NCBI GenBank assembly: GCA_017444045.1
Contig: JAFSXO010000236.1
Coordinates: 1-5,193, forward strand
Source: a bacterium
GTDB taxonomy: Bacteria; Vulcanimicrobiota; Xenobia; Xenobiales; Xenobiaceae
DNA: 5,193 nt
Direction: 5' to 3'
Shown here: positions 1 to 5,193 of the stretch, piece by piece
Numbering within the stretch: position 1 is the first letter of the stretch
Layout: each line of letters starts with the position of its first letter
Notes under the pieces: generated by a model
Database searches by the model: none
Seen by the model: the letters and a program-made list of their open reading frames with translations, nothing else
What the model was told of the DNA's origin: nothing
Program-made: the position numbers and the translations under genes

Positions 1-2313
1 ATTGACGGTGTGCCTGTCATTGCCATAGACCCCAAAGGCGACCTGGCCAATTTGGCTTTGGGCTTCCCCGAGATGAAGGCCAGTGACTTAGAGCCTTGGG
101 TGTCAGAGGATGAAGCCCGCCTTAACGGACTTACGGCTGCGCAGCTGGCCGAGCAGAGCGCCGCAAAGTGGCGGCAGGGCCTAGCGCAGTGGCAGCAGAC
201 GCCGGAACGCGTAAAGCTGATGTACGGCGGTGCTGAGGTCGTGATCTATACACCGGGCAGCAAGGCGGGTCTTCCCGTGTCTGTACTGTCCTCTTGGCGC
301 GCACCCGCGCCTGAGATTTTGGAAGACAGCGAAATGTTCAGCGAGCTGATCCAGGGCGCTGTGTCTGGCTTGCTGAGCCTGCTTGACATAAAATTCGATC
401 CTTTGAGCAGCCGCGAGTATTTGCTTCTGTCGGGCATCTTCAATAAAGCCTGGTCCGAGGGGCGCGACTTGGATTTGGCCTCGCTCATTCTGCAGATTCA
501 GAATCCCCCGTTCAATAAGCTGGGGCTGTTTGATTTAGAGTCGCTGTATCCGGCTAACGATCGCTTTGGCTTGGCCATGGCGCTCAATAGCCTGATGGTG
601 TCGCCTTCGTTCCAGAACTGGATGCAGGGAGAGCCTCTTGATATCTCCGGCATTCTTTACAGCCCTCAGGGCAAGCCGAGGGTCTCAGTGTTCTCTATCG
701 CGCATTTAAGCGATACCGAGCGCATGTTCTTCGTCACTATGCTGTCCAACGCCGTGCTGGCCTGGATGCGCCGCCAGGTGGGCACCAGTAGCCTGCGCGC
801 CCTTTTCTACATGGACGAGGTGGCCGGATACCTGCCGCCGGGGGCCAATCCTCCCTCAAAGCGTCCCATTATGACGCTGTTTAAGCAGGCCCGCGCCTTC
901 GGTCTGGGCATGGTTATGGCCTCTCAGAACCCTGTCGACTTTGACTATAAAGCCCTGAGCAACGCGGGTGTGTGGCTGGTCGGCCGTCTGCAGACTCCCC
1001 AGGACCGCGCTAAGGTGCAGTCCAGCCTGGAAGCTGCTTTGGGCAACCGCGCTTCTGACAGCAACCTGAGCGATCTGCTGGGCGGTTTGGCTAAGCGGCA
1101 GTTTGTGGCCATGGTACCCGGCAAGGTTCCCTTTGTCTTTGAATCTCGCTGGACTCTGTCGTTCCTGCGCGGTCCCATGACCAGGGATGATATAAAGCGG
1201 GTACAGCCGCTGATCGCTTCGCGCTCTGGCCTTAATATGGCCGCCGCGCCGTGTGCCTCAGGCGCTGGCGCTGCCGACAGATCAGCGTTCAGTGCCGCAT
1301 CAGACAATGCCGTGCCGTTTGTGGAGCCGGCGCCGTCCGTAGCGGCCTCCGCGCCCGCCGCCGAGGCTGCGCCTATCGCTTCCTCTGCGGTTATTATTCC
1401 CGCGGATATCCCTCAGTGCTGGCTGGAGGGGAGCAGTAAGGCCGTGGCCTATCGCCCGGCACTGCTGGGCATGACATCGGCGCATTTTGCCAACGCTAAG
1501 CTCAATATCGCATTCAGCCGGACTGCGGTGCGCGTACTGTTCCCCGATGAAAGCGCGTTCTCCTTAGACTGGGAGGATGGCGAGAATTTAGAAGTCGATC
1601 AGAAGTCTTTGCGGCGCAGCGGTGACAGCGATCTGGAAAGCGAAGCTGTGCCCTCGGTGCTGTGCAGCTCTAAGCTGTACAAAAACTGGAGCCGCGATCT
1701 GGTGACCTGGGTGTACCGCAATGAACCTCTGCAGCTCATGTCCTGTCAGACGCTGAAGGCGGTGTCTCAGGCGGGGGAGAGCGAGCGCGAATTCAGGGTG
1801 CGCCTGAATATGCTGGCTAGGGAAGAGCGCGACCGCCGCGCCGATGCGGTGCGCGCTAAGTTTGAGCCTAAGCTCCAGCGCGTCCAGGAACGCCTGACCA
1901 AGGCGGAGTACGCTAAGCAGAACCAGGAAATGCAGGCGTCTACCAGCAAAGCCAGCCAGTTCCTGTCCATCGGCTCATCCCTGCTGAGTCTGTTTGGGGG
2001 TGGGCGGCGCCGCTCGGTCGCTTCGGCGGCGGCATCCTCTGCCGCGTCTGCTTATAAGCAGTACAGCCGCTCACAGATGCAGAACCAGAAAGCCCAGCAG
2101 GCCAATGAGCGCTGCAAGGATATAGAGGAAGAGCTTCAGCAGCTGCAGGCGCAGTATGAGGAAGCGCTGAGCGGTATAGCTGAGGCCATGGAAGCGGCTA
2201 CCGAGGATTTGGAAATGGTAGAGATCGCTCCTAAAAAGTCCGATGTCAGCGTGCTGTTCTGCGGTCTGGGCTGGATCCCGGTAGATAAGAATGGCAATAT
2301 TGCCTTATGCTAG
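1..2313 (+). CDS. HerA/FtsK-superfamily ATPase (DUF87-like), 5' end missing
   Basis: The reading frame is open to the left edge (I-D-G-V-P-V-I-A-I-D-P-K-G-D). The GTG at 10 is therefore probably not the start, and the Walker A loop should lie just upstream. Numbering from that GTG: IDPKGDL at 6-12 is the conserved stretch after Walker A in this family. FYMDEV with D269-E270 is Walker B. QARAFG (293-298), ASQNPVDFDY (304-313) and GRLQT (325-329) are the conserved sensor/arginine region. An Ala/Pro-rich linker covers about 415-465. The C-terminal part (about 470-767) has a family-typical domain with two predicted coiled coils (about 618-645 and 690-735) around an Ala/Gly/Arg stretch (GGGRRRS, 663-669), ending in a KKSDVSV segment near the stop. 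I recall full-length relatives of roughly 800 residues described only as ATP-binding or DUF87 proteins. ATP-driven movement on DNA is inferred from the superfamily, and the true role is unknown. It is probably cytoplasmic, with no membrane segment in the visible part. Confidence 0.85.
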   Translation: MDGVPVIAIDPKGDLANLALGFPEMKASDLEPWVSEDEARLNGLTAAQLAEQSAAKWRQGLAQWQQTPERVKLMYGGAEVVIYTPGSKAGLPVSVLSSWRAPAPEILEDSEMFSELIQGAVSGLLSLLDIKFDPLSSREYLLLSGIFNKAWSEGRDLDLASLILQIQNPPFNKLGLFDLESLYPANDRFGLAMALNSLMVSPSFQNWMQGEPLDISGILYSPQGKPRVSVFSIAHLSDTERMFFVTMLSNAVLAWMRRQVGTSSLRALFYMDEVAGYLPPGANPPSKRPIMTLFKQARAFGLGMVMASQNPVDFDYKALSNAGVWLVGRLQTPQDRAKVQSSLEAALGNRASDSNLSDLLGGLAKRQFVAMVPGKVPFVFESRWTLSFLRGPMTRDDIKRVQPLIASRSGLNMAAAPCASGAGAADRSAFSAASDNAVPFVEPAPSVAASAPAAEAAPIASSAVIIPADIPQCWLEGSSKAVAYRPALLGMTSAHFANAKLNIAFSRTAVRVLFPDESAFSLDWEDGENLEVDQKSLRRSGDSDLESEAVPSVLCSSKLYKNWSRDLVTWVYRNEPLQLMSCQTLKAVSQAGESEREFRVRLNMLAREERDRRADAVRAKFEPKLQRVQERLTKAEYAKQNQEMQASTSKASQFLSIGSSLLSLFGGGRRRSVASAAASSAASAYKQYSRSQMQNQKAQQANERCKDIEEELQQLQAQYEEALSGIAEAMEAATEDLEMVEIAPKKSDVSVLFCGLGWIPVDKNGNIALC

Positions 2314-2369
2314 GACGTTAGCCAAGTCTTTTATTCCTTTAGTTGGTTACAATCGATACAAAGGGTATT

Positions 2370-2410
2370 GCATTTGTTAAAAGAATTGGCTATATTCTTT
2401 TAACAAATGC
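2370..2410. repeat. Perfect 17-bp inverted repeat with 7-nt loop
   Basis: The left arm at 2370-2386 is the exact reverse complement of the right arm at 2394-2410, around the loop TGGCTAT. It lies 56 bases past the ATPase stop. The stem is AT-rich and no T-tract follows the right arm, so it is not a textbook intrinsic terminator. It could stabilise the 3' end of the ATPase mRNA, end transcription weakly in either direction, or be a binding site for a dimeric protein. Confidence 0.8.
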
Positions 2411-2444
2411 CTTAACTGGCTCAAGGCTGTTTGGCTCAGTGCCT

Positions 2445-2471
2445 TAAGCGCTTCCGATAGGAATGCGCTTA
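2445..2471 (+). other. Second hairpin between ATPase and lipoprotein genes
   Basis: The arms at 2445-2455 (TAAGCGCTTCC) and 2460-2471 pair over 11 bp with a single bulged T at 2464 and a GATA loop. No T-tract follows. Just before it the heptamer TGGCTCA occurs twice, 15 bases apart (2417 and 2432). It lies in the likely 5' leader of the lipoprotein gene or the 3' tail of the ATPase mRNA, and its role is unknown. Confidence 0.5.
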
Positions 2472-2521
2472 GCGATGGTGTCGCAGCAGTCTGTTTTATG
2501 GAATTTGATAATAAAAATTGT

Positions 2522-2525
2522 GAGG
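2522..2525 (+). promoter_or_regulatory. Ribosome binding site of the lipoprotein gene
   Basis: GAGG sits 8 bases before the ATG at 2534. The in-frame ATG at 2498 has no comparable site and would put twelve polar residues ahead of the signal peptide. This fixes the start at 2534. Confidence 0.75.
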
Positions 2526-2533
2526 TAGCTGAT

Positions 2534-3163
2534 ATGCGTTTAACCCTGTCTCGTTGTCTGTCTCTGGCTGCCGGTATTGCTATGCTTGCTTTAACGGCCT
2601 GCGCTCCGCAGAATAATCCCCCCGCTTTCCCTAGCAATACCAGCACTCCGGCTGCCAGCGCTACTGCCGCTTCAGACGAAGGCGGCAAAGAAGCCGACAG
2701 CAAAGAAGCCGGAGCTGGAGCCGAAGCCGCTAAGGATGCAACCGCTGAGAATGCCGAAGCCGGTACCGCTGCTGCGTCTGACACCAAAGCCGATAGCGAG
2801 GATAAGGCCAGCGTCAACGACGGGAGCAAATGGGAATTTGTTATCACCGATAAAGAGTTAAACGTTGGCAATGCCAAGCCTGAGTGGGCCGAAAATGTGG
2901 TTATAAGCGTAGCTAACAATACGGAAGATGCTTACATGTTCATGCTCGAGGGCAAGCCCGTTAAGATTGAGTCTATTGCCGCCGGCGAGACTGCTTCCTG
3001 TAAATTTAAGCAGGAAGGCCCTGGGCCTTTGGCCGTGTCGGTGCGCAAAATCTCCACGGATCCCAAGATGGAGTATCCTGTGCGCTCGATTAGCATGGAA
3101 GTGATTAAGAATGATCCCGCAGAAGCTAAGGCTAAAAAGGAAGCGGCCAAGAAGGGCAAATAG
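2534..3163 (+). CDS. Lipoprotein with charged linker and small C-terminal domain
   Basis: This is a 209-residue protein I cannot place in a named family. Residues 1-22 form a lipoprotein signal peptide: R2 and R7, a hydrophobic core, then the lipobox L-T-A-C with C23 as the predicted lipidated cysteine. The +2 residue is Ala, so by the E. coli rule the protein would go to the outer membrane. Residues 24-96 are a low-complexity linker rich in Ala, Glu, Asp, Ser and Lys, including K-E-A repeats. Residues 97-192 look like a compact beta domain (KWEFVITDKEL, VVISVANNTEDAYMFMLEG, IESIAAGETASCKF, GPLAVSVRKI). The strand pattern recalls cupredoxin-like domains, but there is no histidine for a typical copper site, so this is weak inference. 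The last 16 residues are Lys/Ala-rich. The gene is probably transcribed alone: hairpins precede it and a strong terminator follows. It is likely a periplasm-facing envelope protein of unknown function. Confidence 0.85.
   Translation: MRLTLSRCLSLAAGIAMLALTACAPQNNPPAFPSNTSTPAASATAASDEGGKEADSKEAGAGAEAAKDATAENAEAGTAAASDTKADSEDKASVNDGSKWEFVITDKELNVGNAKPEWAENVVISVANNTEDAYMFMLEGKPVKIESIAAGETASCKFKQEGPGPLAVSVRKISTDPKMEYPVRSISMEVIKNDPAEAKAKKEAAKKGK
2685..2711 (+). repeat. 12-bp direct repeat in the lipoprotein linker
   Basis: GCAAAGAAGCCG occurs at 2685-2696 and again at 2700-2711, a period of 15 bases (five codons). It encodes two K-E-A units. It may be a small in-frame duplication that lengthened the disordered linker. 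Confidence 0.6.
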
Positions 3164-3190
3164 CTTTTGAGCGCTGTGTGACTTAATTGT

Positions 3191-3253
3191 AAAAAACTGC
3201 CTGTTTGGGAAGCACTTTAAGTGCCTCCCAAACTTATTTTAAGCAGGTTTTTT
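3191..3253 (+). terminator. Intrinsic terminator after the lipoprotein gene
   Basis: The core stem pairs 3203-3215 with 3221-3233 (GTTTGGGA.GCAC / GTGC.TCCCAAAC), with one A·C mismatch at 3211/3225 and a TTTAA loop. It is followed by TTATTTT at 3234-3240. An outer stem pairs 3191-3200 (AAAAAACTGC) with 3243-3253 (GCAGGTTTTTT), with one bulged G. On the minus strand the mismatch becomes a G·U pair and an U6 run follows the stem, so it may also stop transcripts coming from the right. Confidence 0.85.
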
Positions 3254-3308
3254 ATCCTTAAAAGTAAAAAATAAAAAGTTATTAAATTATAGTTTTTGAG
3301 GATCTCAA
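3254..3308 (+). promoter_or_regulatory. AT-rich tract, possible promoter region
   Basis: This stretch is almost all A and T up to about 3297 and directly follows the terminator. TATAGT at 3288-3293 could act as a -10 box, but I see no good -35 hexamer 16-18 bases upstream. It is a candidate start region for the transcript leading into the hsdS gene. Confidence 0.3.
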
Positions 3309-3309
3309 A
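3295..3309 (+). promoter_or_regulatory. Small hairpin enclosing a Shine-Dalgarno-like GAGG
   Basis: TTTGAG (3295-3300) and CTCAAA (3304-3309) are perfect reverse complements around GAT. GAGG at 3298-3301 lies 7 bases before the ATG at 3309, so folding would hide this ribosome site. The dyad could instead be a short operator. Confidence 0.35.
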
Positions 3310-3377
3310 TGGGCACACAGACTTGTCTGTCTGTCCAAGGACTGCAAATGAAAGGATGCGCTGCCATCAATTCCTGA
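3309..3377 (+). CDS. Possible 22-residue small ORF or leader peptide
   Basis: An ATG at 3309 opens a 22-codon frame ending in TGA at 3375-3377, with a second in-frame ATG at codon 14. GAGG lies 7 bases upstream, which is good spacing. The peptide begins M-G-T-Q-T-C-L-S and ends A-A-I-N-S. It contains two cysteines and has no membrane segment. It lies in the leader of the hsdS gene, about 145 bases before that start. There is no run of one amino acid to suggest classical attenuation. A frame this short can arise by chance, so it rests on the ribosome site alone. Confidence 0.2.
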   Translation: MGTQTCLSVQGLQMKGCAAINS

Positions 3378-3401
3378 GCGTTGGCTCTTGTGGCAATGGC
3401 A

Positions 3402-3425
3402 CTTAAAAACGGCAACGTTTATAAG
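3402..3425 (+). other. Hairpin with GCAA tetraloop upstream of hsdS
   Basis: 3402-3411 pairs with 3416-3425: nine base pairs with one A·A mismatch (3406/3421), closed by a GCAA loop. GNRA loops such as this are unusually stable in RNA, which favours a role as transcript structure rather than a DNA site. It touches the next hairpin at base 3425, so the two could stack. Confidence 0.45.
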
Positions 3426-3441
3426 TTAGCGATCTGCTAAC
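3425..3441 (+). other. GTTAGC-stem hairpin upstream of hsdS
   Basis: GTTAGC (3425-3430) pairs with GCTAAC (3436-3441) across GATCT. GCTAAC occurs once more at 3454-3459, so the left arm has an alternative partner. A hairpin with the same six-base stem follows the hsdS gene (4648-4663), and both continue with CTT. Confidence 0.5.
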
Positions 3442-3477
3442 CTTCAGCGTAACGCTAACGCGCATGAATTGGCAATA

Positions 3478-3507
3478 CAGTGCCCTGAGCTTTAGTCTGA
3501 GGCACTG
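3478..3507 (+). promoter_or_regulatory. Hairpin just upstream of the hsdS ribosome site
   Basis: CAGTGCC (3478-3484) pairs with GGCACTG (3501-3507) over 7 bp with a 16-base loop. It ends 6 bases before the AAAGGGG ribosome site, so it could affect translation initiation of hsdS. The long loop makes it only moderately stable. Confidence 0.4.
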
Positions 3508-3512
3508 ATAAG

Positions 3513-3519
3513 AAAGGGG
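3513..3519 (+). promoter_or_regulatory. Ribosome binding site of hsdS
   Basis: AAAGGGG precedes two adjacent ATG codons, at 3523 (3 bases after the last G) and 3526 (6 bases). The second is spaced slightly better. The choice changes the protein by one methionine. Confidence 0.65.
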
Positions 3520-3522
3520 CTT

Positions 3523-4635
3523 ATGATGATTGAGCATGAGGTGGTTCGCTTAGGTGATGTCTGTGAGTTGATAGCTGGTGATGAGCTAGATTTTAGCTGC
3601 GTCACCGACGAGCCAGAAGGCATGCCAGTAGTAATGCTTGGGGATTTCGATGACGGGGACAATTATTCTTATTATACCGGCGCGTATAATGAGAATAACC
3701 TGGTGGAGAACGGGGAGTTCCTGGTCCACATGAGCGGCGACGATGTTAAAATTGAGGAGTGGATTGGCCCTCAGGCCATATTTAGCGATCGCATGTGCCG
3801 CCTGCGTCCCAATGCCGAACGGCTGGATGCCCATTTCATGTACTATGCTCTCAGCTATATTTTCCAAAAGCTTGAGGACGATGAGAACGCTGACCTTCTG
3901 ATCAACCACATAGACGAAGACGAGCTGCGCGATACCTTAATCCCTCTGCCTCCTCTGGATGTTCAGGAAAAGATTGTGGATGTCCTCAGCAATGCCTATG
4001 AATTGGTGGAACTGCAGCGGGAGCAGATGGAAACCATGGAGATGCTGGTGCATTCGCGCTTCGTGCAGCTGTTTGGCGATGTTTCAGCCAACACCTGCGA
4101 TTGGCCGATCCGCCCCCTGGGAGAGCTTGGGGAGCGCCTTAAGTCCCGTTCCATCCTCGATAAGGACCGCCACCCCGGCAGCTATCCATATTATGAAGCC
4201 AACGGCATAGTCGATTATATCGATGAATATCAGTTTGATGAGGATATGCTTTTGGTGGCAAAGGTAGGCTCGGTGCTTTCCTCTGGCGATCACAATATCG
4301 CCCAGGCCGCCAAAGGCAAGACCTGGCCCAGCGATTTCGTACATATTATGCGCCTTGGCAATGAGGTTACCACCGATTATGTGGCCATGGTAATCAACAG
4401 CCTCAGTGAGGAGGATCTGGGCCTGCGCGGCGGCGTTATACCCAAGCTGCCCACAGCTTCGCTTAATTCTTTGCCCATTCCCTGCCCGCCCATCGAGCTT
4501 CAGCTGGAGTATGCTGCTTTCCTCAAGATGGTCGATGAGCAGGCCTCGGCTATGCGCAAGCGTCTGGGCGATTTGGCTAAGATCTGCTACAGTCTGAATC
4601 AGCTCTATTTTGAAAGCTCTATATGCTGTGAATAG
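3523..4635 (+). CDS. hsdS: Type I restriction-modification specificity subunit (HsdS)
   Basis: This is a 370-residue HsdS-type protein. Family members give a type I methylase or restriction complex its DNA target. The layout is the usual two halves. Recognition domain 1 (about 6-140) contains GPQAIFSDRMCRLRPN and an aromatic FMYYALS. A conserved spacer starts at IPLPPLDVQEKI (140-151) and continues as a long helix to FVQLFGD (180-186). Recognition domain 2 (about 196-316) contains YPYYEANGIVDYID, VLSSGDHNI and a GGVIPKL motif. A second spacer starts at IPCPPIELQ (319-327) with a C-terminal helix. It is on the short side for the family (often 400 or more). Domain 1 is very acidic: about 34 Asp/Glu against 8 Lys/Arg in residues 1-144. 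The left neighbour is a lipoprotein gene behind a terminator and the right neighbour is glgB, so no hsdM or hsdR is adjacent. Upstream frame is closed by a TAG at 3493. Family assignment is firm; activity is uncertain. Confidence 0.9.
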   Translation: MMIEHEVVRLGDVCELIAGDELDFSCVTDEPEGMPVVMLGDFDDGDNYSYYTGAYNENNLVENGEFLVHMSGDDVKIEEWIGPQAIFSDRMCRLRPNAERLDAHFMYYALSYIFQKLEDDENADLLINHIDEDELRDTLIPLPPLDVQEKIVDVLSNAYELVELQREQMETMEMLVHSRFVQLFGDVSANTCDWPIRPLGELGERLKSRSILDKDRHPGSYPYYEANGIVDYIDEYQFDEDMLLVAKVGSVLSSGDHNIAQAAKGKTWPSDFVHIMRLGNEVTTDYVAMVINSLSEEDLGLRGGVIPKLPTASLNSLPIPCPPIELQLEYAAFLKMVDEQASAMRKRLGDLAKICYSLNQLYFESSICCE

Positions 4636-4637
4636 CT

Positions 4638-4673
4638 ATGCCGTTTAGTTAGCTTCAGCTAACCTTGCGGCAT
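4638..4673 (+). other. Two-part hairpin immediately after hsdS
   Basis: The outer stem ATGCCG (4638-4643) pairs with CGGCAT (4668-4673). The inner stem GTTAGCT (4648-4654) faces AGCTAAC (4657-4663) with only TC between, so the innermost pair opens to give a GTTAGC/GCTAAC stem. Four-base internal loops separate the stems. It starts two bases after the hsdS stop. No T-tract follows, so it may protect the mRNA end or be a repeat-type element rather than end transcription. Confidence 0.6.
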
Positions 4674-4691
4674 TAGCGCTCGCTTGTCGAT

Positions 4692-4720
4692 GCCTGGCCG
4701 GAGTGCTGCTCTGGTCAGGC
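4692..4720 (+). terminator. GC-rich hairpin, likely terminator between hsdS and glgB
   Basis: 4692-4703 pairs with 4709-4720 over 12 bp with a TGCTG loop. Two of the pairs are G·U on the + strand transcript and would be A·C mismatches on the other strand, which points to a + strand RNA structure. It is followed by a T-rich but interrupted stretch (CGTTTGCAATAGTTTGTTTT). It would separate hsdS from glgB, or form part of the glgB leader. Confidence 0.5.
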
Positions 4721-4745
4721 CGTTTGCAATAGTTTGTTTTGTAAT

Positions 4746-4751
4746 GAGGAG
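4746..4751 (+). promoter_or_regulatory. Ribosome binding site of glgB
   Basis: GAGGAG lies 6 bases before the GTG at 4758. This supports the GTG start: the ATG at 4744 runs into a TGA within six codons, and later in-frame ATGs (4779, 4788) lack such a site. Confidence 0.8.
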
Positions 4752-4757
4752 AACAGG

Positions 4758-5193
4758 GTGAACAGTCAGGCTGAGAAAATGCCGGTTATGACCGATTATG
4801 ATGAATATCTCTGGTCACAGGCTAACCATCATCGCGCTTATCTGCGCATGGGAGCGCACGAAGCAGAATACAATGGGGTTAAGGGTACATATTTCGCTGT
4901 TTGGGCGCCGAATGCTGAGTCGGTTTCGGTGATCGGCGATTTTAACGGCTGGCAGGTAGGGGCCAATCCGCTCAATTTGCGCTACGAAACTGGCGTATGG
5001 GGCGGCTTTGTCCCTGGCATTGCTCAGGGATGCCTGTATAAATACGCGGTTAAACCTCGGAACGGGAATTTTGTTTTTGAGAAGGCCGATCCGTATGGGT
5101 TCGCTTCCGAGCTGCGCCCGCGCACGGCGTCTATCGTGTGGAATGTAAATGCCTATTCTTGGAACGATGGCGAGTGGATGGCCAAACGTCCGC
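4758..5193 (+). CDS. glgB: 1,4-alpha-glucan branching enzyme, N-terminal part
   Basis: The frame opens at GTG and runs off the right edge after 145 codons. GlgB (EC 2.4.1.18) cuts alpha-1,4 glucan chains and reattaches them by alpha-1,6 bonds, making the branches of glycogen in the cytoplasm. The visible part covers the N-terminal carbohydrate-binding (CBM48, isoamylase N-type) domain: MGAHEAEYNGVKGTYFAVWAPNAE at about 31-54 (key residues G32, H34, F46, W49, P51), then SVIGDFNGW (57-65), W..FVPG (about 80-87), LYKY, EKADPYGF and the family-typical RPRTAS..W, then W.DGEWM near the edge. The GH13 catalytic domain lies outside the window. The protein starts close to the CBM48 domain, so it is the short type without the extra N-terminal domain of E. 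coli GlgB. Other glg genes may follow to the right. Confidence 0.93.
   Translation, partial: MNSQAEKMPVMTDYDEYLWSQANHHRAYLRMGAHEAEYNGVKGTYFAVWAPNAESVSVIGDFNGWQVGANPLNLRYETGVWGGFVPGIAQGCLYKYAVKPRNGNFVFEKADPYGFASELRPRTASIVWNVNAYSWNDGEWMAKRP

Noticed and set aside
945..1307. 120-codon minus-strand frame inside the ATPase gene
   Set aside because: It lies opposite the conserved ATPase motifs, its product resembles no family I know, and GC-rich codons explain the open frame.
2507..2512. GATAAT as a -10 promoter box for the lipoprotein gene
   Set aside because: No -35 hexamer lies at proper distance, and transcription would begin on top of the ribosome site.
2498..2533. Upstream ATG start for the lipoprotein
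   Set aside because: There is no ribosome site, and it would add twelve polar residues before the signal peptide.
2377..2919. 180-codon open frame on the minus strand over the start of the lipoprotein gene
   Set aside because: It mirrors the Ala-rich codons of the lipoprotein linker and gives a low-complexity Ala/Ser/Leu product. The plus-strand gene has a ribosome site, signal peptide and lipobox.
3301..3522. tRNA gene or CRISPR array in the gap before hsdS
   Set aside because: There is no cloverleaf or T-loop consensus, and the repeats are short inverted ones without regular spacing.
1..4635. ATPase, lipoprotein and HsdS as one new defence system
   Set aside because: A strong terminator separates lipoprotein from hsdS, hairpins separate ATPase from lipoprotein, and nothing in the sequences links their functions.

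Overview
The window reads as an ordinary bacterial chromosomal segment with all confident genes on the + strand. It holds four protein genes, two of them cut by the window edges, plus two intergenic stretches rich in inverted repeats. The Gram-negative-type lipoprotein, the strong Shine-Dalgarno sites and the moderate GC with AT-rich intergenic DNA suggest a proteobacterium. A gammaproteobacterium of the Succinivibrionaceae/Aeromonadales type is a guess from style only, since there is no rRNA or other marker to test it.

Layout. (1) Positions 1-2313 are the 3' part of a gene for a HerA/FtsK-superfamily ATPase (DUF87-like). It lacks the Walker A end, which lies upstream, but keeps Walker B and a long C-terminal region with coiled coils. 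(2) Positions 2314-2533 contain a perfect 17-bp inverted repeat and a second hairpin. (3) Positions 2534-3163 encode a 209-residue lipoprotein: signal peptide with lipobox, charged Ala/Glu/Lys/Asp linker, a small probable beta domain and a Lys-rich tail. It is followed by a strong intrinsic terminator at 3191-3253. (4) Positions 3254-3522 have no confident gene. They hold an AT-rich tract, a possible 22-codon ORF with its ribosome site inside a small hairpin, and several further hairpins. (5) Positions 3523-4635 encode a type I restriction-modification specificity subunit (HsdS) with two target-recognition domains but no adjacent hsdM or hsdR. (6) Positions 4636-4757 hold two hairpins, the second a likely terminator. 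(7) Positions 4758-5193 are the start of glgB, the glycogen branching enzyme, running off the right edge.

How they work together. The genes look like separate transcription units rather than one system: terminators or long structured gaps separate ATPase, lipoprotein, hsdS and glgB. The most unusual item is the solitary HsdS with a strikingly acidic first recognition domain, sitting between GTTAGC-stem hairpins and next to a housekeeping glycogen gene. An HsdS alone cannot methylate or cut, so it would have to borrow HsdM/HsdR from elsewhere, act by another route, or be a relic. I see no convincing evidence for a wholly new multi-gene system in this window.
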